Of a stretch of DNA of 51,291 bases, positions 34,072 to 41,027 are shown piece after piece; positions within the stretch are counted from its first letter, which is position 1; each line of letters begins with the position of its first letter. The DNA lies in the NCBI RefSeq assembly GCF_001189845.1, contig NZ_LFLZ01000065.1, positions 1 to 51,291 on the forward strand, in the 5' to 3' direction. The translations under genes were made by a program, and so were the position numbers. The notes beneath the pieces were generated by a model, which saw only the letters and a list, made by a program, of their open reading frames with translations, was not told the origin of the DNA and did no database searches. This stretch comes from Bradyrhizobium tropiciagri. GTDB taxonomy: Bacteria; Pseudomonadota; Alphaproteobacteria; Rhizobiales; Xanthobacteraceae.

Positions 34072-34860
34072 CTACGCCCCAAACTTCTCCGCGGCCCAGG
34101 CATAGAGGCTGCCCGGGATCGGCGCTTCCTTGCCGCGGCCCTTCGGCGAGATGTGCAGGCCGATGATGTCCGGATCGTTCAAATACCGCGAAAAATCCGA
34201 CGGCTCGAAGAATAGCTTCGGCTCGGCGTGCACCGTATAGAACGAACGCTTCGGCAGCGCGTATTGCAACTCGCCTTCGCGGCGTGCGAGCGCGGTGAGC
34301 GCGGCCGGGCCGTAGATCGCGATGCGGATGTCGGAGAGGCGGTTGGATTTGGCGCGCAGCTTGCGCATCGCAAAGGTCAGGCGGTGACGCAGCGCCAGCC
34401 AGTCCGGCGCCAGCTCGTCCTGCTGCATCAGCGCTTCGAATGCGCGCACGATCGGATCATGCGGCGGCAGATACAGCACCGAGTTGCCGAGCTGCCGCGG
34501 CCGCTCCCAGGCAAAATAGGGCTTTGCCGGATCGATCGCGACGGGCTTGAGCAACAGCACATCGGCGTCGAGCCAGAGGCCCGCGCGCCGCGCCATCAGC
34601 CGCATCCGGAAGAAGTCGCTGAATTGCAAGATGGTCCAGTCGCGCCACGAACCGTCGCGCTCGGCAGGACGCAGCTTCTCCGAGAACGCATGCGGCAGTA
34701 CCGCCTCGGCCTCGGCATTGCCGACGCCGTCGGGCAGACCGGGAATCGGGTCGAAGCTGTAGACGGTGACCTTGTGCCCGGCCGCCAGCTGCGAGCGCAG
34801 GCAGGTCTGGCGCAGCGCGTCCATCGAGCCATGCCAGAAGGTGACGATGTCAGGCAGCAT
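34072..34860 (-). CDS. Glycosyltransferase with DxD motif (GT32-like)
   Basis: 262 residues, GT-A type. SDFFRMRLMARRAGLWLDADVLLLKPV contains the nucleotide-sugar/metal DxD (Asp98 and Asp100), preceded by KVTVYSFDPIPGLPDGV. This is the pattern of the GT32 / alpha-1,4-GlcNAc-transferase group with a glycosyltransferase sugar-binding DXD region. Likely cytoplasmic, acting on a surface polysaccharide or lipid; acceptor unknown. Ends with GSLYAWAAEKFGA. ATG at 34860 lies 45 bases after the leuD terminator stem, so it probably has its own promoter. Confidence 0.85.
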   Translation of the reverse strand: MLPDIVTFWHGSMDALRQTCLRSQLAAGHKVTVYSFDPIPGLPDGVGNAEAEAVLPHAFSEKLRPAERDGSWRDWTILQFSDFFRMRLMARRAGLWLDADVLLLKPVAIDPAKPYFAWERPRQLGNSVLYLPPHDPIVRAFEALMQQDELAPDWLALRHRLTFAMRKLRAKSNRLSDIRIAIYGPAALTALARREGELQYALPKRSFYTVHAEPKLFFEPSDFSRYLNDPDIIGLHISPKGRGKEAPIPGSLYAWAAEKFGA

Positions 34861-34905
34861 GCGCGTCAGCCATCAGCAGGTTCGTGACAGGACAAGTTCG
34901 CAAAG

Positions 34906-34934
34906 AAAAACCCCGGCGCCTGGAGGCACCGGGG
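34906..34934 (-). terminator. Rho-independent terminator after leuD
   Basis: CCCCGG/CCGGGG with inner GCC/GGC form a 9-bp stem (one mismatch) followed on the minus strand by five T. Confidence 0.82.
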
Positions 34935-34953
34935 CGCGATGATACGCCGGACC

Positions 34954-35556
34954 TCAGGCCCAGGCACGTTCCTTGAGCTTGGCCTCATAGGTGTCGATCG
35001 ACTTCTTCTTCTCCATCGTCAGGCCGATGTCGTCGAGGCCGTTGATCAGGCAGTGCTTGCGGAACGGATCGATCTCGAACTTCACCTTGCCGCCGTCGGG
35101 ACCGCGGATCTCCTGGCTCGGGAGGTCGATGGTCAGCGTCGCATTGGCGCCGCGCTCGGCATCGTCGAACAGCTTGTCGAGATCCTCCTGCGACACGCGG
35201 ATCGGCAGGATGCCGTTCTTGAAGCAGTTGTTGTAGAAGATGTCGCCGAACGAGGTCGAGATCACGCAGCGGATGCCGAAGTCGAGCAGCGCCCAGGGCG
35301 CATGCTCGCGGCTCGAGCCGCAGCCGAAATTGTCGCCGGCGACCAGCACCTTCGCGTTGCGATAGGCGGACTGGTTGAGGACGAAATCCGGGTTCTCGCT
35401 GCCGTCATCCTTGTAGCGCTGCTCGGAGAAGAGCCCCTTGCCAAGGCCGGTGCGCTTGATGGTCTTCAGATACTGCTTCGGAATGATCATGTCGGTGTCG
35501 ACATTGATGATCTTCAGCGGTGCCGCGACGCCTTCCAGCGTGGTGAACTTGTCCAT
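34954..35556 (-). CDS. leuD: 3-isopropylmalate dehydratase small subunit
   Basis: 200 residues from ATG 35556 (MDKFTTLEGVAAPLKIINVDTD) with GGGAAGAG upstream; the frame continues 52 codons further through a repeat and is not coding there. Swivel-domain signatures NVDTDMIIPKQYLK, GDNFGCGSSREHAPWAL and NNCFKNGILPI are complete. With LeuC it isomerises 2-isopropylmalate to 3-isopropylmalate. It is 3.7 kb from leuC with other genes between. A 20-bp perfect hairpin and a family-E repeat lie upstream. Confidence 0.96.
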   Translation of the reverse strand: MDKFTTLEGVAAPLKIINVDTDMIIPKQYLKTIKRTGLGKGLFSEQRYKDDGSENPDFVLNQSAYRNAKVLVAGDNFGCGSSREHAPWALLDFGIRCVISTSFGDIFYNNCFKNGILPIRVSQEDLDKLFDDAERGANATLTIDLPSQEIRGPDGGKVKFEIDPFRKHCLINGLDDIGLTMEKKKSIDTYEAKLKERAWA

Positions 35557-35642
35557 CGGTGCTCTTCCCGGGCCAAAAAGTGGGGATAGGGGCCGGATAT
35601 CTATCGCGAATGTGACAGCCGTAAAAGGGCCATTTCTGCAGG

Positions 35643-35686
35643 GCTGGAGCCCATTCCGCTTCGATAGAAGCGGAATGGGCTCCAGC
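35643..35686. repeat. Perfect 20-bp hairpin upstream of leuD
   Basis: Two exact 20-base inverted arms (35643-35662 beginning GCTGGAGCCC, 35667-35686) around GATA, followed on the plus strand by TTCTTGTTTTGA. It is 87 bases before the leuD ATG and merges with the family-E repeat. Confidence 0.85.
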
Positions 35687-35768
35687 TTCTTGTTTTGACG
35701 CGTTTTCTTCATGCGAACCGGGGTCCATCCCGGATCAAGTCCGGGACAGGCTTGCGCTCGAAAACGCT
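35687..35768. repeat. Dispersed repeat, family E (copy 1)
   Basis: TTCTTGTTTTGACGCGTTTT then CTTCATGCGAACCGG, an internal CCCGGATCAAGTCCGGG hairpin, and GCTCGAAAACGCT at the end, abutting the metallopeptidase stop. Copy 2 at 40958-41015. Confidence 0.75.
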
Positions 35769-36167
35769 TTACCCCGCATCGGCCTCAATCGCCTCCATAT
35801 CGGCGTCCGAGAGGCCGAAATGGTGCCCGATCTCATGGATCAGCACGTGGCGGACGATGTGGCCGAGGGTCTCGTCGTGCTCCGCCCAATAGTCCAGGAT
35901 CGGCCGGCGGTAGAGCCAGACCAGGTTGGGGAGCCGGGCCACGTCGCCATGGCTCTGCTGCGGCAGCCCGATGCCGTGGAACAGGCCGAGCAGGTCGAAC
36001 TCGCTCTCGGCCTGCATCTCGTCCAGCACCTCGTCGGCCGGGAAGTCGTCGACACGGATGATCAGGCCCTCGCAGAGGGCCCGGAACGTGTCAGGCAGGC
36101 GCGCGAAAACCTCGTGCGCCATGGCCTCCATCTCGGCGAGCGAGGGGGCTTTTGCTGTGGTCCACAT
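35769..36167 (-). CDS. Zincin-like metallopeptidase family protein
   Basis: 132 residues. HVLIHEIGHHFGLSD gives the extended zinc motif HExxHxxxxxD (His111, Glu112, His115, Asp121), typical of the short possible-zinc-protease family PF06262. NLVWLYRRPILDYWAEHDETL precedes it, as in the family. Cytoplasmic, substrate unknown. AAAGGAG five bases before ATG fixes the start. No signal peptide. Confidence 0.88.
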   Translation of the reverse strand: MWTTAKAPSLAEMEAMAHEVFARLPDTFRALCEGLIIRVDDFPADEVLDEMQAESEFDLLGLFHGIGLPQQSHGDVARLPNLVWLYRRPILDYWAEHDETLGHIVRHVLIHEIGHHFGLSDADMEAIEADAG

Positions 36168-36268
36168 GACACTCCTTTAGCGCGAGTGCCTCCGGCGGCG
36201 CCAGCGCAGTTGACCTTGGCGGCGCAATGGGAGACCGTGCGGCCAATAATTGGGGCTCGGGTGGCGTG

Positions 36269-36592
36269 ATGAAGAGGATCGTGGCGGCAGCGCTGTTGGC
36301 GGCATCAGTCGGGCCTTTGCTTGCGGCCGGAGAGGCGCGCGCGCAGAGCGCAGCGGCCGAAGCGCGCATCGGCGAGGCACCGGTTGTCCGCGAGCGCGTC
36401 GTCGAGCGCCGCCACTTGAGGCGGGTGCCGATCTACCGGTCGCGGCCCGATCATTGGGAACCGGACGTGATCCCGCGTTACAATCCCGGTCCGAACGCCG
36501 TGCGGGATTGCACCGCGACCTATGTGCAGGAGCACCGGCCGAGCGGCACCGTGATCACGCCGCGCATGAACTGCTTCTGGCGGCCGGGCTAG
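36269..36592 (+). CDS. Small secreted hypothetical protein with two Cys
   Basis: 107 residues from ATG 36269. Signal peptide MKRIVAAALLAASVGPLLAAGEARAQS, then an Arg/Pro-rich mature part (ERRHLRRVPIYRSRPDHWEPDVIPRYNPGPNAVRDCTATYVQ) ending RMNCFWRPG; the two Cys could form a disulfide. No known domain. Stop overlaps the convergent small gene by four bases. Confidence 0.75.
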   Translation: MKRIVAAALLAASVGPLLAAGEARAQSAAAEARIGEAPVVRERVVERRHLRRVPIYRSRPDHWEPDVIPRYNPGPNAVRDCTATYVQEHRPSGTVITPRMNCFWRPG

Positions 36593-36813
36593 CTGCGCAT
36601 ACGTCGGCTTGCTGCACTGATCACCGCGACGGTTGCGATCGCTCCCATCGTTCCATAGACCACGAGCGCCATCAGCATTTGCGTGAGATGGCTCGCCGTT
36701 CCCATGCCGCCGCCCGGGCCTTGCGAGGCGAGCGCGACATCAATTGAAATCATGGAACCAGCGAGCGCGGTCGCGCCGAGCGTGAGCCATCTGCGCAGGC
36801 CGTGTTGTGTCAT
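36589..36813 (-). CDS. Small membrane/secreted hypothetical protein
   Basis: 74 residues from ATG 36813, with GGAG eight bases upstream; the frame is open further but the upstream part is unlike a protein start. Residues 5-28 look like a signal peptide or first helix (WLTLGATALAGSMISIDVALA-S), then GPGGGMGTA and one helix (LTQMLMALVVYGTMGAIATVAVI) and a basic end RRMRS. No family recognised. Confidence 0.6.
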   Translation of the reverse strand: MTQHGLRRWLTLGATALAGSMISIDVALASQGPGGGMGTASHLTQMLMALVVYGTMGAIATVAVISAASRRMRS

Positions 36814-37065
36814 CGGCGATCTCCAGCGAGAGGCACCTCGCAAGATACGACCATTGTCTATGCCGGGTTTTACGCACAGACACGAAAATTCCTGCGGCTT
36901 TGCCGGAACCTGAGCACGCCTGCTGCATTCATGATCGTGGCGCAGATATTCCCTTCCCACTCACGTCGTCCGCATCCAGCTCGCGATCTGCGTCGCGGCA
37001 ACGAGGTCGATTCAAAACAAATCGTCGTTGCAAGACGTGACCTCAAGGGATCAAGGAGACGACGC

Positions 37066-37308
37066 ATGAAGGTGTTGAACGTTCTGGGGCTTGCGGCCGT
37101 CGGTGCCGTACTGGTTTTGGCGGCGCCGGCCGAGCGCGCGAACGCGATGTCGCTGGCGACGCCGGGCACCGCCGCAACGGTTCAGGACAACGCGAACCAG
37201 ACCACCACGCAGGTACGCTGGGGCCGTGGACATAATCGCGGTTGGCATCGTGGTTGGCATCGCGGACATCACCGTGGCTGGGGCCATCGCCGCCACTGGC
37301 GCCGCTGA
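37066..37308 (+). CDS. Secreted Trp/His/Arg/Gly-rich micro-protein
   Basis: 80 residues from ATG 37066 with AAGGAG nine bases upstream. Signal peptide MKVLNVLGLAAVGAVLVLAAPAERANA, then the short module MSLATPGTAATVQDNAN..TTQVRWG, and a tail of RGWHRGWHRGHHRGWGHRRHWRR-type repeats with no acidic residue. The module recurs in the protein at 38291 (LSLASPGT...MTTRVRHG). The tail could bind metal or nucleic acid or cell-wall polymers; this is not established. Confidence 0.72.
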   Translation: MKVLNVLGLAAVGAVLVLAAPAERANAMSLATPGTAATVQDNANQTTTQVRWGRGHNRGWHRGWHRGHHRGWGHRRHWRR

Positions 37309-37336
37309 TCGCGCGGCGTATCAGCGCAGTTGAGAC

Positions 37337-37361
37337 ACAGGCCCGTGAGCAGCGGGCCTGT
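37337..37361 (+). terminator. Hairpin after the 37066 gene
   Basis: ACAGGCCCG and CGGGCCTGT form a perfect 9-bp stem with a seven-base loop; no T run follows, so it may stop transcription weakly. Confidence 0.5.
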
Positions 37362-37435
37362 CGTCGTTCGCAGCCATCAAACCGGCAGATTCGCGCGCGC
37401 GAGATGATACCGATCGAAATCTGCAGGAGTTGATC

Positions 37436-37774
37436 ATGATGAGATGGATCGGTGTCGCCGCTGTCGCTTGTGCATTCGCGTTGACGGCGCCGGCATCGGC
37501 GACCGCCGCGGCATCAGCCAAGCCGCAGGCTGCGGCGCAAGGGCGGCAAGCGGGCAAGGCGACCGACTTCAGCGCACAGCGCCATCATCGCCATTACCAT
37601 CGTCACCATTATCACCACGGCTACCGTCCCTATTACCGGCCGTACTATCAGCCCTATTCCTACTATCGGCCGTACGGCTCCTATTATTACGGGCGGCCCT
37701 ATTATTATCGGCCGTATCCTTACGCTTCGCCGGCGCCGTTTACCTTCGGCTTTGGGTTCGGCCCGTTCTGGTGA
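37436..37774 (+). CDS. Secreted His/Tyr/Pro-rich micro-protein
   Basis: 112 residues from ATG 37436 with AGGAG seven bases upstream. Signal peptide MMRWIGVAAVACAFALTAPASATAA, an Ala/Gln-rich spacer, a His cluster (QRHHRHYHRHHYHHGY), then tandem YRPYY/YGRPYY units over about 40 residues, and a Phe/Gly end (FTFGFGFGPFW). The C-terminal Phe-Trp is reminiscent of outer-membrane or envelope-targeted tails, but it is too short for a barrel. Metal binding by the His cluster is plausible. Unknown function. Confidence 0.72.
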   Translation: MMRWIGVAAVACAFALTAPASATAAASAKPQAAAQGRQAGKATDFSAQRHHRHYHRHHYHHGYRPYYRPYYQPYSYYRPYGSYYYGRPYYYRPYPYASPAPFTFGFGFGPFW

Positions 37775-37801
37775 TGCACGCGGCGTAGCAGACCGACACA
37801 C

Positions 37802-37829
37802 GCGCAGCTCCGCTAGACCGGAGCTGCGC
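37802..37829. terminator. Hairpin between convergent genes
   Basis: GCGCAGCTCCG and CGGAGCTGCGC form a perfect 11-bp stem with a six-base loop, placed between the 37436 gene and the DUF1330 gene; no T run. Confidence 0.5.
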
Positions 37830-37838
37830 CAGCTGACG

Positions 37839-38132
37839 TCACGGCGCAAAGCCCTTCGCCAGCAGCACGATGCCTTGCGCGCCTGCTTTACGATCCCTGG
37901 AGATCTCGACGTACTCAGGCGATTCCGACCAGGCGCGGAAGGCGGCTTCGTCGGGGAACGACATCAGCACCAGCTTGTCGCGATCCCAATTGCCTTCGAG
38001 AACGGCGGGATGTTCGTCGGCCGACAGCAGCCGCCCGTTGAACTTCCTGAACACGTCGAGGAAGCGCGCCTGATACCGGTCATAGGCGGCCCGATCGGTC
38101 ATCTTGAGTTGCACGATCACATAGACAGTCAC
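37839..38132 (-). CDS. DUF1330 family protein
   Basis: 97 residues from GTG 38132 (VTVYVIVQLKMTDRAAYDRYQARF), the family's usual start, with GGAGGGG six bases upstream; an ATG 15 codons earlier is less likely. Ferredoxin-like dimeric alpha-beta barrel fold, with GRLLSADEHPAVLEGNWDRDKLVLMSFPDEAAFRAW matching the DUF1330 core. Function unknown; often near small-molecule enzymes. Confidence 0.85.
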   Translation of the reverse strand: MTVYVIVQLKMTDRAAYDRYQARFLDVFRKFNGRLLSADEHPAVLEGNWDRDKLVLMSFPDEAAFRAWSESPEYVEISRDRKAGAQGIVLLAKGFAP

Positions 38133-38290
38133 TGACGTCCCCTCCGGACTTTTCGCCGCACAATCCTGCGCGGTCATGGCGCATTCAGTTCGGCATTTCT
38201 AGCGTTGCGGCGGGAGCGACTGCAATGAACGCAGTGCGACCGGCTGCCATGCAGCGCGGCTGTCACTGCTGTTGTCAGGGAGGTTCAGAG

Positions 38291-38851
38291 ATGAGGGAGA
38301 GCTCTTTGCGGCGTCGACTGGTGCGCCGTCTTGGTGTTGCGACGGCCGCGGTCCTGGCATTGTCGATCGCCTCGCAGCACCGCGCCGAAGCGCTGTCGCT
38401 GGCGAGCCCCGGCACCGTGTCCGCGGCGAAGTCCACGGCCGATGCCATGACGACCCGGGTTCGGCATGGCGGTGGCGGCGGCCACGGCGGAGGCTTTCAT
38501 GGCGGCGGTTTCCACGGTGGCGGATTTCACGGCGGTGGCTTCCATGGCGGTGGTTTTCGCGGCTCTCATGGTGGCGGCTTCCGCGGCGCGCCGGCGTTTC
38601 ACGGCGGCTATCGCTATGGCGGCTTCCACCGCCATTACGGCGGCTACCACCGCTTCTACGGCGGCGGTTACCGCTACGGCTATCGCCGGCACTTCCATCA
38701 CCGGCGCTACTTCTATGGATCGTCCTACTATTACCCGGCCTATTACCATCACCGTCGCTGCCGGGTGGTCTGGACCTATTACGGACCGCGCCGGATCTGC
38801 CGGCCGCGGTGGCATCACTGTCACTACTGGCGGCCGTACGGCTATTGGTGA
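38291..38851 (+). CDS. Secreted Gly/His/Tyr/Arg-rich repeat protein
   Basis: 186 residues from ATG 38291. A basic N-region (MRESSLRRRLVRRLG), hydrophobic core and cleavage near AEA-LS give a signal peptide. The mature part begins with LSLASPGTVSAAKSTADAMTTRVRHGG, shared with the 37066 protein, then five tandem GGGFH units (about 38465-38560), a YRYGGFHRHYGGYHRF region and a His/Tyr/Arg end with four Cys pairs spaced as CRVVW...ICRP...HCHYW. Resembles glycine-rich envelope or adhesive proteins. No domain recognised. Confidence 0.75.
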   Translation: MRESSLRRRLVRRLGVATAAVLALSIASQHRAEALSLASPGTVSAAKSTADAMTTRVRHGGGGGHGGGFHGGGFHGGGFHGGGFHGGGFRGSHGGGFRGAPAFHGGYRYGGFHRHYGGYHRFYGGGYRYGYRRHFHHRRYFYGSSYYYPAYYHHRRCRVVWTYYGPRRICRPRWHHCHYWRPYGYW

Positions 38852-38866
38852 GGGCTGAAATGACAG

Positions 38867-38888
38867 CGGGCGCCTCACGGCGCCCGTT
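38867..38888. terminator. Hairpin between convergent genes
   Basis: CGGGCGCC and GGCGCCCG form an 8-bp stem with loop TCAC, followed by TT, between the 38291 and 38900 genes. Confidence 0.55.
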
Positions 38889-38899
38889 CACTCCTTACG

Positions 38900-39112
38900 C
38901 TAATCCCAGTTCTTCAACTTCCAGGATTTGATCTTCCACGGCGTCAGGTTCTCCATCCGCCATTGCGTCCAGCGCTCTGGCGGCCAGTGGCTGAGGCGCG
39001 AGGTCTCCTTCACCTCGGGAAGCGGATCGATGATGCGCGGCGCTGCGTGACGACGGCGCTTCTGGCGCGTCGCATCGCTGATCATATCGACGAATTCGGG
39101 TTTATCGGCCAC
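38900..39112 (-). CDS. 70-residue basic protein downstream of leuC, unknown function
   Basis: GTG start at 39112, with AAGGAG eight bases upstream. Sequence runs MADKPEFVDMISDATRQKRRRH, then PRIIDPLPEVKETSRLSHWPPE and ends with Trp/Lys repeats (WRMENLTPWKIKSWKLKNWD; seven Trp in 70 residues). No signal peptide or membrane helix, so cytoplasmic. It is 104 bases after leuC on the same strand and its Shine-Dalgarno lies in a 12-bp hairpin. The frame is open far upstream but only this part has a start site and sensible composition. Confidence 0.62.
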   Translation of the reverse strand: MADKPEFVDMISDATRQKRRRHAAPRIIDPLPEVKETSRLSHWPPERWTQWRMENLTPWKIKSWKLKNWD

Positions 39113-39120
39113 GGCACGCG

Positions 39121-39149
39121 CTCCTTGCGAAGCTGGTCTTCGCAAGGAG
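39121..39149 (-). promoter_or_regulatory. Hairpin sequestering the Shine-Dalgarno of the 38900 gene
   Basis: On the minus strand CTCCTTGCGAAG - ACCAG - CTTCGCAAGGAG forms a perfect 12-bp stem. The 3-prime arm ends in AAGGAG, the Shine-Dalgarno of the GTG at 39112, and the 5-prime arm is its anti-Shine-Dalgarno. A folded leader would block translation. It could also be a leuC 3-prime-end hairpin, though no T run follows. Confidence 0.6.
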
Positions 39150-39216
39150 GCAGTGTGCGTGCGCCCCGTTAACGAGCCGTTTCCACAACGGCTCGAGGTT
39201 GAGGCGAAACCTCTCC

Positions 39217-40623
39217 CTACCGCCAGTCGCGGACGTCGACGAAGTGGCCGGCGATCGCGGCGGCCGCGGCCATCGCGGGCGACACCAGATGGGTGCGGCC
39301 CTTGAAGCCCTGGCGGCCCTCGAAGTTGCGGTTCGAGGTCGAGGCACAGCGCTCTTCCGGCTTCAGCTTGTCCGGGTTCATCGCAAGGCACATCGAGCAG
39401 CCCGGCTCGCGCCATTCGAAGCCGGCCGCAATGAAGATCTTGTCGAGGCCTTCGGCTTCCGCCTGCTCCTTCACGATGCCAGAGCCCGGCACGATCATCG
39501 CGTTGACGTTGGCGTTGACGGTCTTGCCCTCGGCGATCTTGGCCGCGGCGCGCAAATCCTCGATGCGGCCGTTGGTGCAGGAGCCGATGAAGACGCGGTC
39601 GAGCTTGATGTCGGTGATCTTGGTGCCGGCGGTCAGGCCCATATATTTCAGCGCGCGATGCTTGGAGAGACGCTTGGCCTCGTCCGCGATCTTGTCCGGA
39701 TCCGGCACGAAGCCGGTGATCGAGATCACGTCCTCAGGCGAAGTGCCCCAGGTGACGATCGGCGGCAGCTTGGCGGCGTCGAGCCGCAGCTCGTGGTCGA
39801 AATGCGCGCCCTCGTCGGAGCGCAGCGTCTCCCAATAGCGCATCGCGGCATCCCAGGCGGCGCCCTTCGGCGCCTTCGGGCGGTCGCGCAGGAAGTCGAA
39901 CGCCTTCTGGTCGGGCGCAACCAGGCCGGCGCGCGCGCCGCCTTCGATCGACATGTTGCAGACCGTCATGCGGCCTTCCATCGACAGCGCACGGATCGCC
40001 TCGCCGGCATATTCCAGCACATAGCCGGTGCCGCCGGCGGTGCCGATCTCGCCGATGATCGCCAGGATGATGTCCTTGCCGGTCACGCCTTCAGGCAACT
40101 TGCCGTCGACGATCGCGCGCATGTTCTTGGCCTTCTTCTGGATCAGCGTCTGCGTCGCCAGCACGTGCTCGACCTCGGAGGTGCCGATGCCGTGCGCGAG
40201 CGCGCCGAACGCGCCATGCGTCGAGGTGTGGCTGTCACCGCAGACGATCGTGGTGCCGGGCAGCGTGAAACCCTGCTCCGGGCCGATGACGTGGACGATG
40301 CCCTGACGCTTGTCGAACTCGTTGTAATATTCGATGCCGAATTCCTTGGCGTTCTCCGCCATCACCCGCATCTGCTCGATGCTCTCGGGGTCCGGGTTCG
40401 GCTTCGAGCGATCGGTGGTCGGGATGTTGTGGTCGACGACGGCGAGCGTCTTCTCGGGCGCGTGCACCTTGCGGCCGGCGGCGCGCAGGCCTTCGAACGC
40501 CTGCGGCGAGGTCACCTCGTGCACCAGATGGCGGTCGATGTAGAGCAGGCAGGTGCCGTCCTCGGCCTCATGGACCAGGTGGTCGTTCCAGATCTTGTCG
40601 TACAGCGTGGTCGGTTTGGACAT
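39217..40623 (-). CDS. leuC: 3-isopropylmalate dehydratase large subunit
   Basis: 468 residues from ATG 40623 (MSKPTTLYDKIWNDHLVHE), with GGAG nine bases upstream. Aconitase-superfamily features: IYNEFDKRQGIVHVIGPEQGFTLPG-type region, CGDSHTSTHGAFGALAHGIGTSEVEHVLATQ in pieces, the first cluster Cys in GSCTNGR and the pair in GCSMCLAMNPDKL. Binds one 4Fe-4S cluster and acts with LeuD. Its downstream neighbour on this strand is the 70-residue ORF. The large plus-strand open frame across it is a shadow. Confidence 0.97.
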   Translation of the reverse strand: MSKPTTLYDKIWNDHLVHEAEDGTCLLYIDRHLVHEVTSPQAFEGLRAAGRKVHAPEKTLAVVDHNIPTTDRSKPNPDPESIEQMRVMAENAKEFGIEYYNEFDKRQGIVHVIGPEQGFTLPGTTIVCGDSHTSTHGAFGALAHGIGTSEVEHVLATQTLIQKKAKNMRAIVDGKLPEGVTGKDIILAIIGEIGTAGGTGYVLEYAGEAIRALSMEGRMTVCNMSIEGGARAGLVAPDQKAFDFLRDRPKAPKGAAWDAAMRYWETLRSDEGAHFDHELRLDAAKLPPIVTWGTSPEDVISITGFVPDPDKIADEAKRLSKHRALKYMGLTAGTKITDIKLDRVFIGSCTNGRIEDLRAAAKIAEGKTVNANVNAMIVPGSGIVKEQAEAEGLDKIFIAAGFEWREPGCSMCLAMNPDKLKPEERCASTSNRNFEGRQGFKGRTHLVSPAMAAAAAIAGHFVDVRDWR

Positions 40624-40917
40624 GAGCTTCAGCTCCAGAAGGAAATTCAGTGGTGAATGGCGTTGAGCGCGTCTCAAGCGCGCGAGCAGGCGAAAGCGTC
40701 CAGGCAGCGTTACGCTGCGCGTCTAAGCTCAGACGTTGCCGACGTCGCAAAGCGCCCGAAGAAGCGGCCGGGCAGCCGCGAGCGATCGTCGATCACGACG
40801 CGCTTGCAGGGCTGGTCTGCTTGATCCGGAACCATTCTAAATTTCTAACACAGGGCTCGCGCCCGCGACAATCGATCGATGCGCGGGCCTGCAAGTCAGA
40901 TAGGTATGCCGCAACGA

Positions 40918-40945
40918 AAAAGCGCGGGGCAGGCCCCGCGCTTTT
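40918..40945 (-). terminator. Rho-independent terminator after rplS
   Basis: AAAAGCGCGGGG and CCCCGCGCTTTT form a perfect 12-bp stem with loop CAGG; on the minus strand it ends in T residues. Lies between a family-E repeat and the leuC leader. Confidence 0.85.
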
Positions 40946-40957
40946 GGTCACATCCGG

Positions 40958-41015
40958 TTCTTGTTTTGACGCGTTTTCTTAACGCGAACCGGTCCCCACT
41001 TCGCTCGAAAACGCT
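40958..41015. repeat. Dispersed repeat, family E (copy 2)
   Basis: TTCTTGTTTTGACGCGTTTT then CTTAACGCGAACCGGTCCCC and GCTCGAAAACGCT, matching 35687-35768 except for the internal hairpin, which is absent here. Ends 12 bases before the rplS stop. Confidence 0.75.
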
Positions 41016-41027
41016 ACGAGGGAAAAA

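Larger units (their letters stand above)
40624..41027. other. 404-base intergenic region between leuC and rplS
   Basis: Holds the rplS terminator (40918-40945) and a family-E repeat (40958-41015). Near 40828-40850 the minus strand reads GTTAGAAATTTAGAATGG then TTCC, a possible AT-rich promoter or half iron box for leuC. No gene seen. Confidence 0.6.

Noticed and set aside
35557..35712. 52-codon upstream extension of leuD
   Set aside because: Runs through a palindrome and repeat; LeuD family begins at MDKFTTLEG with its own ribosome binding site.
38465..38570. Regular tandem repeats that look like a small CRISPR array
   Set aside because: Units are in frame and encode GGGFH with no spacers; it is a coding repeat.
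39199..40656. 485-residue plus-strand frame over leuC
   Set aside because: Antisense shadow of a full-length LeuC with intact cluster motifs.
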